A stretch of 52,058 nt of DNA from an uncultured Alphaproteobacteria bacterium (GTDB lineage: Bacteria > Pseudomonadota > Alphaproteobacteria > HIMB59 > GCA-002718135), in contig CACLJX010000012.1 of assembly GCA_902607435.1 (NCBI GenBank), positions 1-52,058 on the forward strand. The letters are read 5' to 3'. The notes beneath the pieces were generated by a model, which saw nothing but the letters and a program-made list of their open reading frames with translations, was not told the origin of the DNA and did no database searches. This document shows positions 35,966-43,966 of this stretch, piece by piece (position 1 is the first letter of the stretch; every line of letters begins with the position of its first letter). Position numbers and translations under genes: made by a program.

Positions 35966-36955
35966 TTAACCTGTTTTCATTAAGATTTGTTTCCAAATCA
36001 TCGTTTCATCAAAAAGAACCCATTCATTTTTAATTCCACGAGGACCAAATTCTGCGTGGTTAATACCCATTACATACACGTTGGCTCCTGAAGGTACCCC
36101 AAAATTTCCTTGTCCATCATGTTTTCCAACTAATGACCAACGAATTGCAGCTTTTATTGGTTGATCTTTTTCTTGTGTAAAACTCACATGTTCAACATTA
36201 AACAAAGCATCAGGGAAAACTGCTCTAAGATTGTTCCAAAAACTTGTAACTTCTTGTCTTCCATGTGTGACATACCCACCTGGTTGAAATTGTTGAATTG
36301 CCCTATCATAATTTTTTTCAATAGCTTCTTTATTACTGCTCATAATTGCTTTTAGAATTTCAGCATAAGTTTTGCCAGGGTTTGATTTAGGTAACCTAGG
36401 TGATTTATATAAGGATTCACATGGTGTATGTTCATTAAATGGAGCTGCAGCATTATCTGGACCTCCTTCACTAGCAATTAAATTAGATGCATATTGCTTT
36501 GGATCAATTCCTAATTGTCTTACTATTGCTCCTTGATCTTTAACTAACCATTCATCGTAAACTTTATTATTCTTACATGCACAATCAGCGATAACTCTAT
36601 AAACTAATTTTTTACCAGTAGCTTTTCCATAGGCACTATCGTGTAAATGAGTTGCTCTTGAGAGAATACGGTGTGAGGACAAATACCCTTCTTCATCATT
36701 ACCTATCCATATAACATCTTCAGCCAATAATTGACGATCAGGGAACATTTTTAGTGTTTCGTAGGTAGCTTTAATAACAGGTTCTGCTCCATAAATAACT
36801 CCTGATGGTGAACGAGTTGGGGTTGGAAGACTAACTGATGGTGTATCAGCATAATAATCTCTAATGGCTTCAACATCTTTATCTTCCCAAATTTGATATG
36901 TAATTTTTAAAATATAATCAGGAAGATCTTTGAACTGCTGATCGAAACCCTTCAT
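35966..36955 (-). CDS. double-domain SnoaL-like (NTF2-fold) protein
   Basis: A 329-residue protein with two NTF2-like domains (about residues 1-155 and 190-325). The opening MKGFDQQFKDLPDYILKITY matches that of the 381-residue protein at 32507-33652, marking them as paralogues. The second domain has the GQGNFGVPSGANVYVMGINH block. It lies between the cupin gene (12-base gap) and the MetE-like gene (5-base gap) in one minus-strand operon. Confidence 0.85.
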   Translation of the reverse strand: MKGFDQQFKDLPDYILKITYQIWEDKDVEAIRDYYADTPSVSLPTPTRSPSGVIYGAEPVIKATYETLKMFPDRQLLAEDVIWIGNDEEGYLSSHRILSRATHLHDSAYGKATGKKLVYRVIADCACKNNKVYDEWLVKDQGAIVRQLGIDPKQYASNLIASEGGPDNAAAPFNEHTPCESLYKSPRLPKSNPGKTYAEILKAIMSSNKEAIEKNYDRAIQQFQPGGYVTHGRQEVTSFWNNLRAVFPDALFNVEHVSFTQEKDQPIKAAIRWSLVGKHDGQGNFGVPSGANVYVMGINHAEFGPRGIKNEWVLFDETMIWKQILMKTG

Positions 36956-36967
36956 TTTTTAATTGGT

Positions 36968-37930
36968 TTACTCGCGAACAAGATACATAAATCCAAATTC
37001 AGAATTAATTTTTTCAAATCTTCTTTTGGTATTAACAGGTGCCGAGAAAATATCCTTTGGCCCAATAACTATTTCTTGATCTTCACAATATATTTTCCAT
37101 TGGCCATCTAAAGACATAAATACCTCATGCTTATTTGATGTATAAAATTCCTTTACTCTGACATCATTCCCATGAACCGCCCCTAAATTAAAACCTGGAT
37201 GGTGGGAAATTAAAGGTTCAATACTATGTCCATTTAATTTTAATTGTTCAATATAGGCTATGTAGTTTTCATTGGCATTATCAGTAGTTTTCATTTTTCT
37301 GATATCTTCAAACCTTACAACGCATTTTTCAATATCTTCAACTGAATAGCTATCAAATGTCTTAATTTCATTTTCATTAAGGGGATCTAAGATTTTTTTA
37401 TCTTCTGGTATTTTTTTTAGATCAGTATCTACGAGTGTGTTATCATCCAAAAGAACCATACCAGTATCTTTAGCTGCTGATAATGTTTTTGGTGTCCAGG
37501 TAATAACACCCGGATCATTTTCACCTAATACCACAAACAACAAACCTCGATCAGTTCCTACATTTTGAAATCCTCGAAACATGTTAGTTGGAAATGATGC
37601 TACATCTCCTCTATTAAGAAATACTTCGCCGTCCTGACCATCTACACCCCAGTAAAATCGCCAACACCCTTGATATACAAGAAACACTTCTGCTGTTGTG
37701 TGACTGTGAAGACCTGATCCATTCATAGGAGCCGCGTTTACACCACCTATGTTAAATCCATGTGCTTCGGCAATTTTTACATTTTGCTTTGCATCCTCAC
37801 TGACACCTGGCCCAATAACAGAGTAATTCAAACGGTCACGATGACCTTCTAATTTACCCTCAACAAAAGGAACTTTGCTTGCCACCAAGTCTTCAAATTT
37901 TGCTAAACGTGTGTTTAAATCAATGGACAT
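36968..37930 (-). CDS. double-cupin domain protein
   Basis: A 320-residue bicupin. The first cupin (about residues 60-140) has SGLHSHTTAEVFLVYQG, with metal-binding-type His-x-His and Glu, and FPTNMFRGFQNVG. The second (about 235-315) has KEFYTSNKHEVFMSLDG but fewer histidines. This resembles gentisate-dioxygenase-like or epimerase-like bicupins only in fold; I cannot assign a reaction. It is the first gene of the minus-strand operon running through SnoaL-like and MetE-like genes, divergent from the 38030 gene. The start could be three codons upstream at 37939. Confidence 0.82.
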   Translation of the reverse strand: MSIDLNTRLAKFEDLVASKVPFVEGKLEGHRDRLNYSVIGPGVSEDAKQNVKIAEAHGFNIGGVNAAPMNGSGLHSHTTAEVFLVYQGCWRFYWGVDGQDGEVFLNRGDVASFPTNMFRGFQNVGTDRGLLFVVLGENDPGVITWTPKTLSAAKDTGMVLLDDNTLVDTDLKKIPEDKKILDPLNENEIKTFDSYSVEDIEKCVVRFEDIRKMKTTDNANENYIAYIEQLKLNGHSIEPLISHHPGFNLGAVHGNDVRVKEFYTSNKHEVFMSLDGQWKIYCEDQEIVIGPKDIFSAPVNTKRRFEKINSEFGFMYLVRE

Positions 37931-38029
37931 ACTAAACAATAAATATTGCCTAATGGTAAAATAAGCAAGTAGATTTAATGTGCATTAGTTTTATAAGATA
38001 TCTAAGATATAAGAGAAAGAAAATTATTT

Positions 38030-39070
38030 ATGAGTACTAATTCAGAACAAATACTAAAGAATAAAAAAATAATTATTGAGAAGATGAAGAGCATTGCCGA
38101 ATCATCTTTAACCACTATCAATAAAAATTTACTAAATGCATATCACAGTGAAGTGGAATGGAGGGGTTTTTATCCTTTAGAAGATATAAAAGGTTTAGAA
38201 GCTTTAGAAATAAAGGTATGGCGTCCTCTATTACAGGCTTTTCCAGATTTAGAGCGACGAAATAATATTGTAATTGGAGGTGATTTTAATAATAAATCTT
38301 TTGTTGGTACTGTAGGTCATCTCACCGGCACGTTTAAAAATTCATGGCTTGATATTCCAGCTACAAATAAAACTGTTCATTTACGAACCAGTGAATTCCA
38401 CCAAATAAAAAACGAAAAGATTGTACAAAGTCATATGCTGATTGATGTAATGGACTTTATTCGTCAAGCAGATTTTTGGCCAATCAACAAATCACTTGGT
38501 ATTGAAGAAATGTGGCCAGGCCCAATTACTGGGGATGGTATTGTATTAGAAGAGCAAAATCTTGAAGTGTCAAACAAAACTCTTGAACAAGCACTAGCTA
38601 TGCAAAAAACTCTAGGTGATTATAAGCCTGAGATCACTGATAATATAACCGATGAACAATTAAGAAGTGAATTATTAAATCATCCTCAAAAAAAATACTG
38701 GCATCCAAAAATGATGTGGTACGGACCATGTGGTATCGGTACTGGAAGAGGATTATCAGGATTTGTGGACCATCACCAACTGCCATTCCGAAAAACATTT
38801 AGGGATCGTAATTATTGGACAATTGGTCATTATGTTGAAATTGGAGATGGAAAATATTCCGCAACCTCAGGCTGGCATAGTATTGTAGCTAAACATGGAA
38901 GTAAAGAATGGCTAGGATATAATCCAACAGGAAATTCAATAACGATGAAGGTTATGGACTTTTATTTACATGACGAAGGTCTTATAAGAGAAAATTGGGT
39001 ACCCATAGATATCCTTCATATATTAAAACAAATGGATGTAGATGTGATACAAATGATTAAAAATAAATAA
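38030..39070 (+). CDS. double-domain SnoaL-like (NTF2-fold) protein
   Basis: A 346-residue protein with two NTF2-like domains (about residues 10-155 and 205-340). The first contains PLLQAFPDLERRNNIVIGGD and GHLTGTFKNSWLDIPATNK, the second YWHPKMMWYGPCGIGTGRG, pairing it with the 33810 gene. The stop overlaps the start of the HpsN-like dehydrogenase in a TAATG arrangement, so the two are translationally coupled and almost certainly act in one pathway. Confidence 0.86.
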   Translation: MSTNSEQILKNKKIIIEKMKSIAESSLTTINKNLLNAYHSEVEWRGFYPLEDIKGLEALEIKVWRPLLQAFPDLERRNNIVIGGDFNNKSFVGTVGHLTGTFKNSWLDIPATNKTVHLRTSEFHQIKNEKIVQSHMLIDVMDFIRQADFWPINKSLGIEEMWPGPITGDGIVLEEQNLEVSNKTLEQALAMQKTLGDYKPEITDNITDEQLRSELLNHPQKKYWHPKMMWYGPCGIGTGRGLSGFVDHHQLPFRKTFRDRNYWTIGHYVEIGDGKYSATSGWHSIVAKHGSKEWLGYNPTGNSITMKVMDFYLHDEGLIRENWVPIDILHILKQMDVDVIQMIKNK

Positions 39071-40356
39071 TGACTATCAAATATATTAAAAAAGCAATTA
39101 AAACACCGTCATCTGATGAATTTGAAACACGTCAAAGTGTACAAAAAGTTTTGGAACAAATAGAAGAAACACGTGAAGAAGGTATTAAAGAAATTTCAAA
39201 AAAATTTGACAAATACGAAGGAGAAATTATCCTTCCTCAAGAAAAAATCGTAGAAATAGTTAAATCTCTTGATCAAAAAATAAAAGACGATGTGCAATTC
39301 TCATACGATCGCGTCCGTAAATTTGCTGAACATCAGCTTAAACATTTCAATAATAATTTTGAAGTTGAACTCTCACCAGGTTTAATCGCAGGACAAAAAC
39401 TCATTCCAGTGAATACTGTTGGATGCTACGTGCCAGGGGGTAGGAATAATTATATCGCTTCAGCAATTATGAGTATTACGACCGCTAAGGTTGCGGGAGT
39501 TAAAACAATCATTGCCGCCAGCCCACCAAAAGATCAAAATGGTGCTAATCCTATTATAGTTTACACAGCCAATTTATGTGGTGCAGATATTATTATGAAT
39601 TTAGGAGGTATAGCTGCCATAGGGTCTTTTGCTTATGGTTGTTTTGGTAATCCAGAAGTAGATATGATTGTTGGTCCAGGTAACCAGTATGTAGCAGAAG
39701 CAAAAAGACTATTGTTTGGCAAAGTAGGAATTGATCTTATTGCTGGACCAACCGAGATTGCTATTATTGCAGACCATACAGCTGATAAAGAAATTATTGC
39801 CTCGGATCTTGTAGGTCAGGCAGAACATGGGCCAAACTCACCGGCATGGTTGTTCACAAAAGATCAAACATTATGCGATTATGTATTAAAACGAGTACCA
39901 GAATTAATAGCTGATCTTCCTGATCATTCTAAAAATAATGCTGAACCTGCGTGGCGTGATTACGGGGAAGTGATTTTATGTAATACCAATAAGGAACTTT
40001 GTGAAGTAAGCGATCAATATGCACCTGAACATCTAGAAGTACAGGCAGAAAATCTTAATTGGTGGAAGGATACATTGCAAAATTATGGGTCCCTCTTCCT
40101 GGGCGAAGAAACAACGGTAACGTATGGTGATAAATGTTCTGGTCCAAACCACATTTTACCGACAAAAGGAGCGGCAAAATATACTGGAGGATTATCTGTT
40201 GGAAAATTTATTAAAACAGTAACATTCCAAAGTATGACTAAAGAATCTAATAAAGAGATAGGAGCTGTTGCTGCACGTATCTCAAGACTGGAGGGTATGG
40301 AAGCTCATGCCAGAACAGGAGATCTTCGTTTAAGAAAATATGGATATAAAAACTAA
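39070..40356 (+). CDS. hpsN: HisD-family dehydrogenase, sulfopropanediol dehydrogenase (HpsN)-like
   Basis: A 428-residue member of the histidinol dehydrogenase family. Metal ligands are conserved: Gln and His in LVGQAEHGPNSP near 253, Asp in TYGDKCSGPNHILPT near 354 and His in RLEGMEAHARTGDLR near 414; the catalytic Glu-His is in QYAPEHLEVQ near 316. The family split favours HpsN, which oxidises 2,3-dihydroxypropane-1-sulfonate to sulfolactate: the opening TIKYIKKAIKTPSSDEFETR, the GPGNQYVAEAKRLLFGKVGI block, AWRDYGEVILC and the SVGKFIKTVTFQ segment match the Ruegeria HpsN as I remember it. No other his genes are near. A HisD-like enzyme for another polyol remains possible. Confidence 0.72.
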   Translation: MTIKYIKKAIKTPSSDEFETRQSVQKVLEQIEETREEGIKEISKKFDKYEGEIILPQEKIVEIVKSLDQKIKDDVQFSYDRVRKFAEHQLKHFNNNFEVELSPGLIAGQKLIPVNTVGCYVPGGRNNYIASAIMSITTAKVAGVKTIIAASPPKDQNGANPIIVYTANLCGADIIMNLGGIAAIGSFAYGCFGNPEVDMIVGPGNQYVAEAKRLLFGKVGIDLIAGPTEIAIIADHTADKEIIASDLVGQAEHGPNSPAWLFTKDQTLCDYVLKRVPELIADLPDHSKNNAEPAWRDYGEVILCNTNKELCEVSDQYAPEHLEVQAENLNWWKDTLQNYGSLFLGEETTVTYGDKCSGPNHILPTKGAAKYTGGLSVGKFIKTVTFQSMTKESNKEIGAVAARISRLEGMEAHARTGDLRLRKYGYKN

Positions 40357-40387
40357 AAAAAAATTAAATATATTTTTTTAATGATAT

Positions 40388-41155
40388 CTATTTGGCTGTC
40401 CAACCTCCATCAACTAATAGTGATGAGCCAGTAATCATTGACGAAGCATTAGAAGCAAGAAAAACTACAGCTGTTGCCACATCACTTTCAGAAGCAAATC
40501 TGCCTAGAGGAATATTTTTCAATACAGAAGATTTAAATTTTTTATCTTTAAAAAAATGCTTCACCATAGGTGTTTCAACATATGTGGGACACACACAATT
40601 AACACGGATATTGTTCTTTGCTAAATCAACACACATACTTTTAGTTAGTCCTTCTATACCAAATTTAGTCATACTATAAACGCTGCGATTTGGAGCTCCT
40701 ACATGTCCAAGTTGCGATGACATATTAATAATTGATCCGCCAATCTGTTTTCGTTTCTTGGATAGAAGCATAGTTTTAGCAGCATATTGAGCAACATTAA
40801 AAGCAGCCTTGATGTTCAAATCCACAACATAATCCATGTCTTGTTTAGTTACCTTAGTAAAATGTTGTGGTCTATTTGTTCCAGCATTATTAACCAAAAT
40901 ATCTAATTTTTTAATTTTACTAAATAACTCTACAACCTCCAAATGATTAGAGACATCACACACTATGGAAATGCATTTTTTTTGAATTTTTTGAATAGTG
41001 TTTTGAACTTTATCAAGATCTTTTTTGGTTCTACTGATAATGATTAAATCTGCTCCAGCTTCTGCTAATGCAATAGCACAAGCCTTACCAATTCCTTTTC
41101 CTGCTCCAGTCACTAAAGCTTTTTTGTTATTTAAGTTTTGTGGTTTTAAAAACAT
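40388..41155 (-). CDS. short-chain dehydrogenase/reductase (SDR)
   Basis: A 255-residue classical SDR that oxidises or reduces an alcohol/ketone with NAD(P). The cofactor motif TGAGKGIGKACAIALAEAG lies at residues 16-34, NNAG near 87, and the Ser-Tyr-Lys triad in SSQLGHVG and YSMTKFGIEG near 141-165. It is convergent with the HpsN-like gene (31-base AT-rich gap). SDRs take part in dihydroxypropanesulfonate breakdown in bacteria with hpsN, but this one could serve another alcohol. Confidence 0.88.
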   Translation of the reverse strand: MFLKPQNLNNKKALVTGAGKGIGKACAIALAEAGADLIIISRTKKDLDKVQNTIQKIQKKCISIVCDVSNHLEVVELFSKIKKLDILVNNAGTNRPQHFTKVTKQDMDYVVDLNIKAAFNVAQYAAKTMLLSKKRKQIGGSIINMSSQLGHVGAPNRSVYSMTKFGIEGLTKSMCVDLAKNNIRVNCVCPTYVETPMVKHFFKDKKFKSSVLKNIPLGRFASESDVATAVVFLASNASSMITGSSLLVDGGWTAK

Positions 41156-41211
41156 TTTTTCCTACTAACAATAATATGAGGTATTAAATATTAAAAATAT
41201 ATATCTCATCC

Positions 41212-41243
41212 TATCATCAACACCGAGAAATGTTGAGAAGAAT
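41212..41243. repeat. conserved inverted-repeat element, copy 1
   Basis: A 32-base block identical at 27 positions to the one at 44637-44668. Its core is TCAACA-N8-TGTTGA (41217-41236). It lies just past the 63-aa gene that ends the SAM-V-controlled sulfur transport operon and 57 bases upstream of the SDR start. No T-tract follows on the minus strand, so either an operator for the SDR gene or a 3'-end mRNA structure is possible. Confidence 0.55.
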
Positions 41244-41264
41244 AAATTAGAAAAATTTTAAAGG

Positions 41265-41456
41265 TCACATACCACATGGTGATGATTCACCATCATGATG
41301 CTCACTTGTTTTTTGTTCGGAATCTAAAACTTGATTATTTGGTTTGATCTCAATATTATTTAAATTTATTTTTTTTGCATAATAATAATCTAATGTTATT
41401 AATAACAAAGAAACAATCAAGGCGATTAATGCTATAATTTTTTGATGAATAATCAT
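41265..41456 (-). CDS. small membrane protein (63 aa) with Cys/His-rich tail
   Basis: A 63-residue protein starting at the ATG at 41456, 16 bases after the TsuA-like stop; the longer frame to 41555 overlaps that gene and is not needed. One hydrophobic helix (about residues 6-23) is followed by a hydrophilic tail that ends EHHDGESSPCGM. The His-His and final Cys could bind a metal or a sulfur species. I recognise no family. Its position as last gene of the SAM-V-controlled operon suggests a role in reduced-sulfur uptake. Confidence 0.6.
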   Translation of the reverse strand: MIIHQKIIALIALIVSLLLITLDYYYAKKINLNNIEIKPNNQVLDSEQKTSEHHDGESSPCGM

Positions 41457-41472
41457 GTTAAATATTAAATAA

Positions 41473-42660
41473 TTATAATGAAAGTCCAAAATACGGTCGC
41501 AACTTAACACCAAAATAAGAACCAAGAAAAGCAAAAGCAAACCACAGCCATCCATGCATGCTTCCAGAAGCTATGCCGCTGAACATCGCTCCAATATTAC
41601 AGCCAAAAGCCAAACGCGCCCCATATCCCATTAGTAAACCCCCAATAAGAGCTGCGATTAAAGAGCTGGGTGATATGTTTATCTTAGGTGATACTTTTTT
41701 AGCAAAACTTGCTGCTACCAAAGCACCAATAATTAATCCAAAATTTGTCAATGAAACGGAATCATTTAACACGCTATTTCTTAAAGCTTGAGCTGGATAC
41801 GACCAGGTCCAATACTCCCATTGAAAAACATTTACACCTAGAACGGAAAGAATTTTTGCTCCCCACAATCCAAAAGCAAAAGTAACAGACCACGGATGTC
41901 CTGCTACCAAAAGTGTGGCAAAATTTAACACAGCAAGCGCTAAGCCTCCCCACAATAAGGGCCAACCTCCATAGATGAAAATCTGAATTAATGGGCGATT
42001 ATCTTTTTTGTAGATATTTTGTAATTTCCCATTTTTTTGTTTTTCAAAATGAATAGTTATAAGAGCAATGCACCCCAGTATAATCCATTGAAATAAAATA
42101 GTTTGGTATGTGCCAAAATTTTCAGAGAGGGATATGTGACTTAAAGATGGCAAAGATATCCACCAAGGTAAGTGCATAGTACCTAAAACTGAGCCAGCAA
42201 TAAAACTTATAAGAGTAATCATCATACGTATATTACCACTCCCGACAGTAAATAATGTGCCAGATCCACAACCTCCTCCCAGTTGCATTCCTAAACCAAA
42301 TATAAATGAACCAATAAGTACTGAAACACCTATAGGACCAAAAGAACCTACCATTATATTTCCAAAATAATTTTCACTTTTTAAAAATGGGAGAATTAAT
42401 AAACTTGCAAGAGCAATAGCGAAAAGTTGTGATCGTATTCCATTGCCTTGCTTACTAACGATAAATCGCCTCCAAGCTCCAGTAAAACCAAAAGCAGCGT
42501 GATAAAGACTAATACCTAATCCAAAACCAATAATTAGTAAAAGAGAATGCTTGATAGAATAATTAATAAGTAGAAAAAATAAACCAAAAATTAATAAAAT
42601 CATTCCCAATGTAAAAGCTGTTTTATCGATTCTGAATTGGCTTGAAATTATTTTATTCAT
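41473..42660 (-). CDS. YeeE/YedE (TsuA-like) sulfur/thiosulfate transporter
   Basis: A 395-residue inner-membrane protein of the YeeE/YedE family, whose characterised member TsuA takes up thiosulfate. The two cysteine motifs are GLGMQLGGGCGSGTLFTVG near residues 122-140 and RLAFGCNIGAMFSGIASGS near 350-368, each framed by glycines as expected for thiosulfate relay. About 12 hydrophobic segments are visible. It follows a secreted rhodanese gene under a SAM-V-like riboswitch, so it probably feeds reduced sulfur to cysteine or methionine synthesis. Confidence 0.9.
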   Translation of the reverse strand: MNKIISSQFRIDKTAFTLGMILLIFGLFFLLINYSIKHSLLLIIGFGLGISLYHAAFGFTGAWRRFIVSKQGNGIRSQLFAIALASLLILPFLKSENYFGNIMVGSFGPIGVSVLIGSFIFGLGMQLGGGCGSGTLFTVGSGNIRMMITLISFIAGSVLGTMHLPWWISLPSLSHISLSENFGTYQTILFQWIILGCIALITIHFEKQKNGKLQNIYKKDNRPLIQIFIYGGWPLLWGGLALAVLNFATLLVAGHPWSVTFAFGLWGAKILSVLGVNVFQWEYWTWSYPAQALRNSVLNDSVSLTNFGLIIGALVAASFAKKVSPKINISPSSLIAALIGGLLMGYGARLAFGCNIGAMFSGIASGSMHGWLWFAFAFLGSYFGVKLRPYFGLSL

Positions 42661-42687
42661 TTAAAATACAAAATATAGAAGTTTTAA

Positions 42688-42736
42688 TCACGCTGCACTA
42701 AGATATCTAGGAAGGAAATTTTTTTGTGCAGCGTGA
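42688..42736 (-). terminator. long stem-loop between rhodanese and transporter genes
   Basis: TCACGCTGCAC (42688-42698) and GTGCAGCGTGA (42726-42736) form a perfect 11-base-pair stem with a 27-base loop, 15 bases past the rhodanese stop. The minus-strand T-tract is weak (TTAAAAC), so it is more likely an mRNA-stabilising or partial termination hairpin than a full stop. Confidence 0.65.
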
Positions 42737-42750
42737 GATAGATTGAACAA

Positions 42751-43674
42751 TTATGTGTTATTTTCAAGAGGTCTAGCAGGATCTGCCGTCCACTCTACCA
42801 TTGAACCATCATAATTCTTGACATTATTATGTCCAAGAATTTCACTAAGAGCAAACCATGACACAGTTGCCCAATGACCAGTGTTGCAATAGGCAATTTC
42901 ACCTTCTGTAGATTCTATACCTGCTTCTTTAACCAGTTGCGCTACAGTAATTGCATCTTTAAAGAAGCTTGTATTTTCCTCTACCAAGGTTTGCTGTTGC
43001 AAATTAAATGAACCGGGAATAGTTCCCGAAGCTAATGCCTTTCCATGCTTAGATTTACCCAAGAACTGTTCTTCTGGCCTAGCATCTACAAGTACTGAAG
43101 AGTTATTTGCTAAAGCATTAACTACATCTTCTGTTGTTGCTAAATACTGAGATTGAAAATCAGCTTTAAATATTGTTGTTTCAGGATTACTTACGCCAGT
43201 TTCAAATTGATTGGAAAACTGCTGTATCCACGCCGCATAGCCCCCGTCAAGAATTGAAACATTATTATGACCAAGTACTTTAAATGTCCAATAGACTCTG
43301 GCAGCACTACCAAAATCTGTAGAACTCACTCCCCCAGGAACCACTATAACATGACTATCATTACCAATGCCTAAAGTTCCAATTAAAATCTCAAGATCAT
43401 TAACAGGTGGAAGTTTACCTACGATTCCATCAACAGTAGTCCGCCATCCATCAGTAAGATAGTTACTATATACTGCTGTAGGAATGTGTCCCGATTCAAA
43501 ATCTTCTTTTGAGCCCCCATCAATTTTATTTCGTATATCTAGAACAACTAATTTATTATTAGTAAAATTATTATTTAGCCACTCAACACTAACTAAAGGT
43601 TCGGCTGCAAACAACTTTATTGAAAATAATATGCTAAAAACTGAAGCTATTATTATTGAAATTAATTTTTTCAT
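42751..43674 (-). CDS. secreted rhodanese (thiosulfate/3-mercaptopyruvate sulfurtransferase)
   Basis: A 307-residue protein with a signal peptide (MKKLISIIIASVFSILFS, then a likely cleavage after LFAAE) and two rhodanese domains. The catalytic Cys is in IAYCNTGHWATVS near residue 258, the second-domain loop; the first domain appears inactive (PGGVSSTDFG). Start at 43674 is chosen because the extra N-terminus of the frame from 43710 is charged and precedes the signal peptide. It would split or carry sulfane sulfur in the periplasm and pass it to the TsuA-like permease encoded downstream. A SAM-V-like riboswitch lies about 110 bases upstream. Confidence 0.88.
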   Translation of the reverse strand: MKKLISIIIASVFSILFSIKLFAAEPLVSVEWLNNNFTNNKLVVLDIRNKIDGGSKEDFESGHIPTAVYSNYLTDGWRTTVDGIVGKLPPVNDLEILIGTLGIGNDSHVIVVPGGVSSTDFGSAARVYWTFKVLGHNNVSILDGGYAAWIQQFSNQFETGVSNPETTIFKADFQSQYLATTEDVVNALANNSSVLVDARPEEQFLGKSKHGKALASGTIPGSFNLQQQTLVEENTSFFKDAITVAQLVKEAGIESTEGEIAYCNTGHWATVSWFALSEILGHNNVKNYDGSMVEWTADPARPLENNT

Positions 43675-43726
43675 TTTTGTTTCTTTCTTCTTTTCGATAT
43701 ATTTAAACATTCAAAGTCTAAAAAAT

Positions 43727-43751
43727 ATTTTTTGAATAATTATTCAAAAAT
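43727..43751 (-). promoter_or_regulatory. AT-only hairpin with T-run in the rhodanese leader
   Basis: On the minus strand TTTTTGAATAATTATTCAAAAA is self-complementary and is followed by TATTTTTT, between the riboswitch and the rhodanese start. It could be a weak intrinsic terminator used by the riboswitch. Confidence 0.4.
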
Positions 43752-43775
43752 ACCGTAAGCTTATAGGGATGAAAG

Positions 43776-43834
43776 ACATCATCTCTTTAGCTGTATTTAT
43801 TGCTCGCCCGCAATCTGACTATCAAATCGGCGAA
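43776..43834 (-). promoter_or_regulatory. SAM-V-like riboswitch upstream of the rhodanese/TsuA operon
   Basis: On the minus strand the core (43781-43831) reads GCCGATTTGATAGTCAG, then ATTGCGGGCGAG, then AATAAATACAGCTAAAGAG. The GATTTG, TTGC, TAAA and GCTAAAG blocks match the SAM-II/SAM-V pseudoknot core; GCGGG and the marine host favour SAM-V. UCGCC and GGCGA form the first stem. It is 90% identical to the copy upstream of bhmT. SAM binding would be expected to reduce expression of sulfur uptake genes. Confidence 0.82.
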
Positions 43835-43839
43835 TATCT

Positions 43840-43869
43840 ATAATATAGAATAATTTTCGTTTTATTCAA
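43840..43869 (-). promoter_or_regulatory. putative promoter of the rhodanese/TsuA operon
   Basis: On the minus strand TTGAAT (43864-43869) lies 16 bases from TATATT (43842-43847), or 18 from TATTAT, immediately upstream of the riboswitch. Sequence match only. Confidence 0.5.
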
Positions 43870-43966
43870 CTTTTTTTTGTTAAAATTATAATATTTTTCT
43901 TAATTTTAAAAATATATAGAAAAATTTTCTATTAATCATCATTATTATAGTTGTGAATGACAGCGT

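Noticed and set aside
39070-40356. Histidinol dehydrogenase for histidine biosynthesis
   Set aside because: The fold and metal site fit, but the sequence blocks follow HpsN and no other his gene is near; it is coupled to a SnoaL-like gene.
40357-40387. Bidirectional terminator between the HpsN-like and SDR genes
   Set aside because: Only A/T pairs; the sequence is too simple to separate from background in this AT-rich genome.
43675-43710. Twelve extra N-terminal residues of the secreted rhodanese
   Set aside because: The added residues are highly charged and precede a normal signal peptide beginning MKKLIS.
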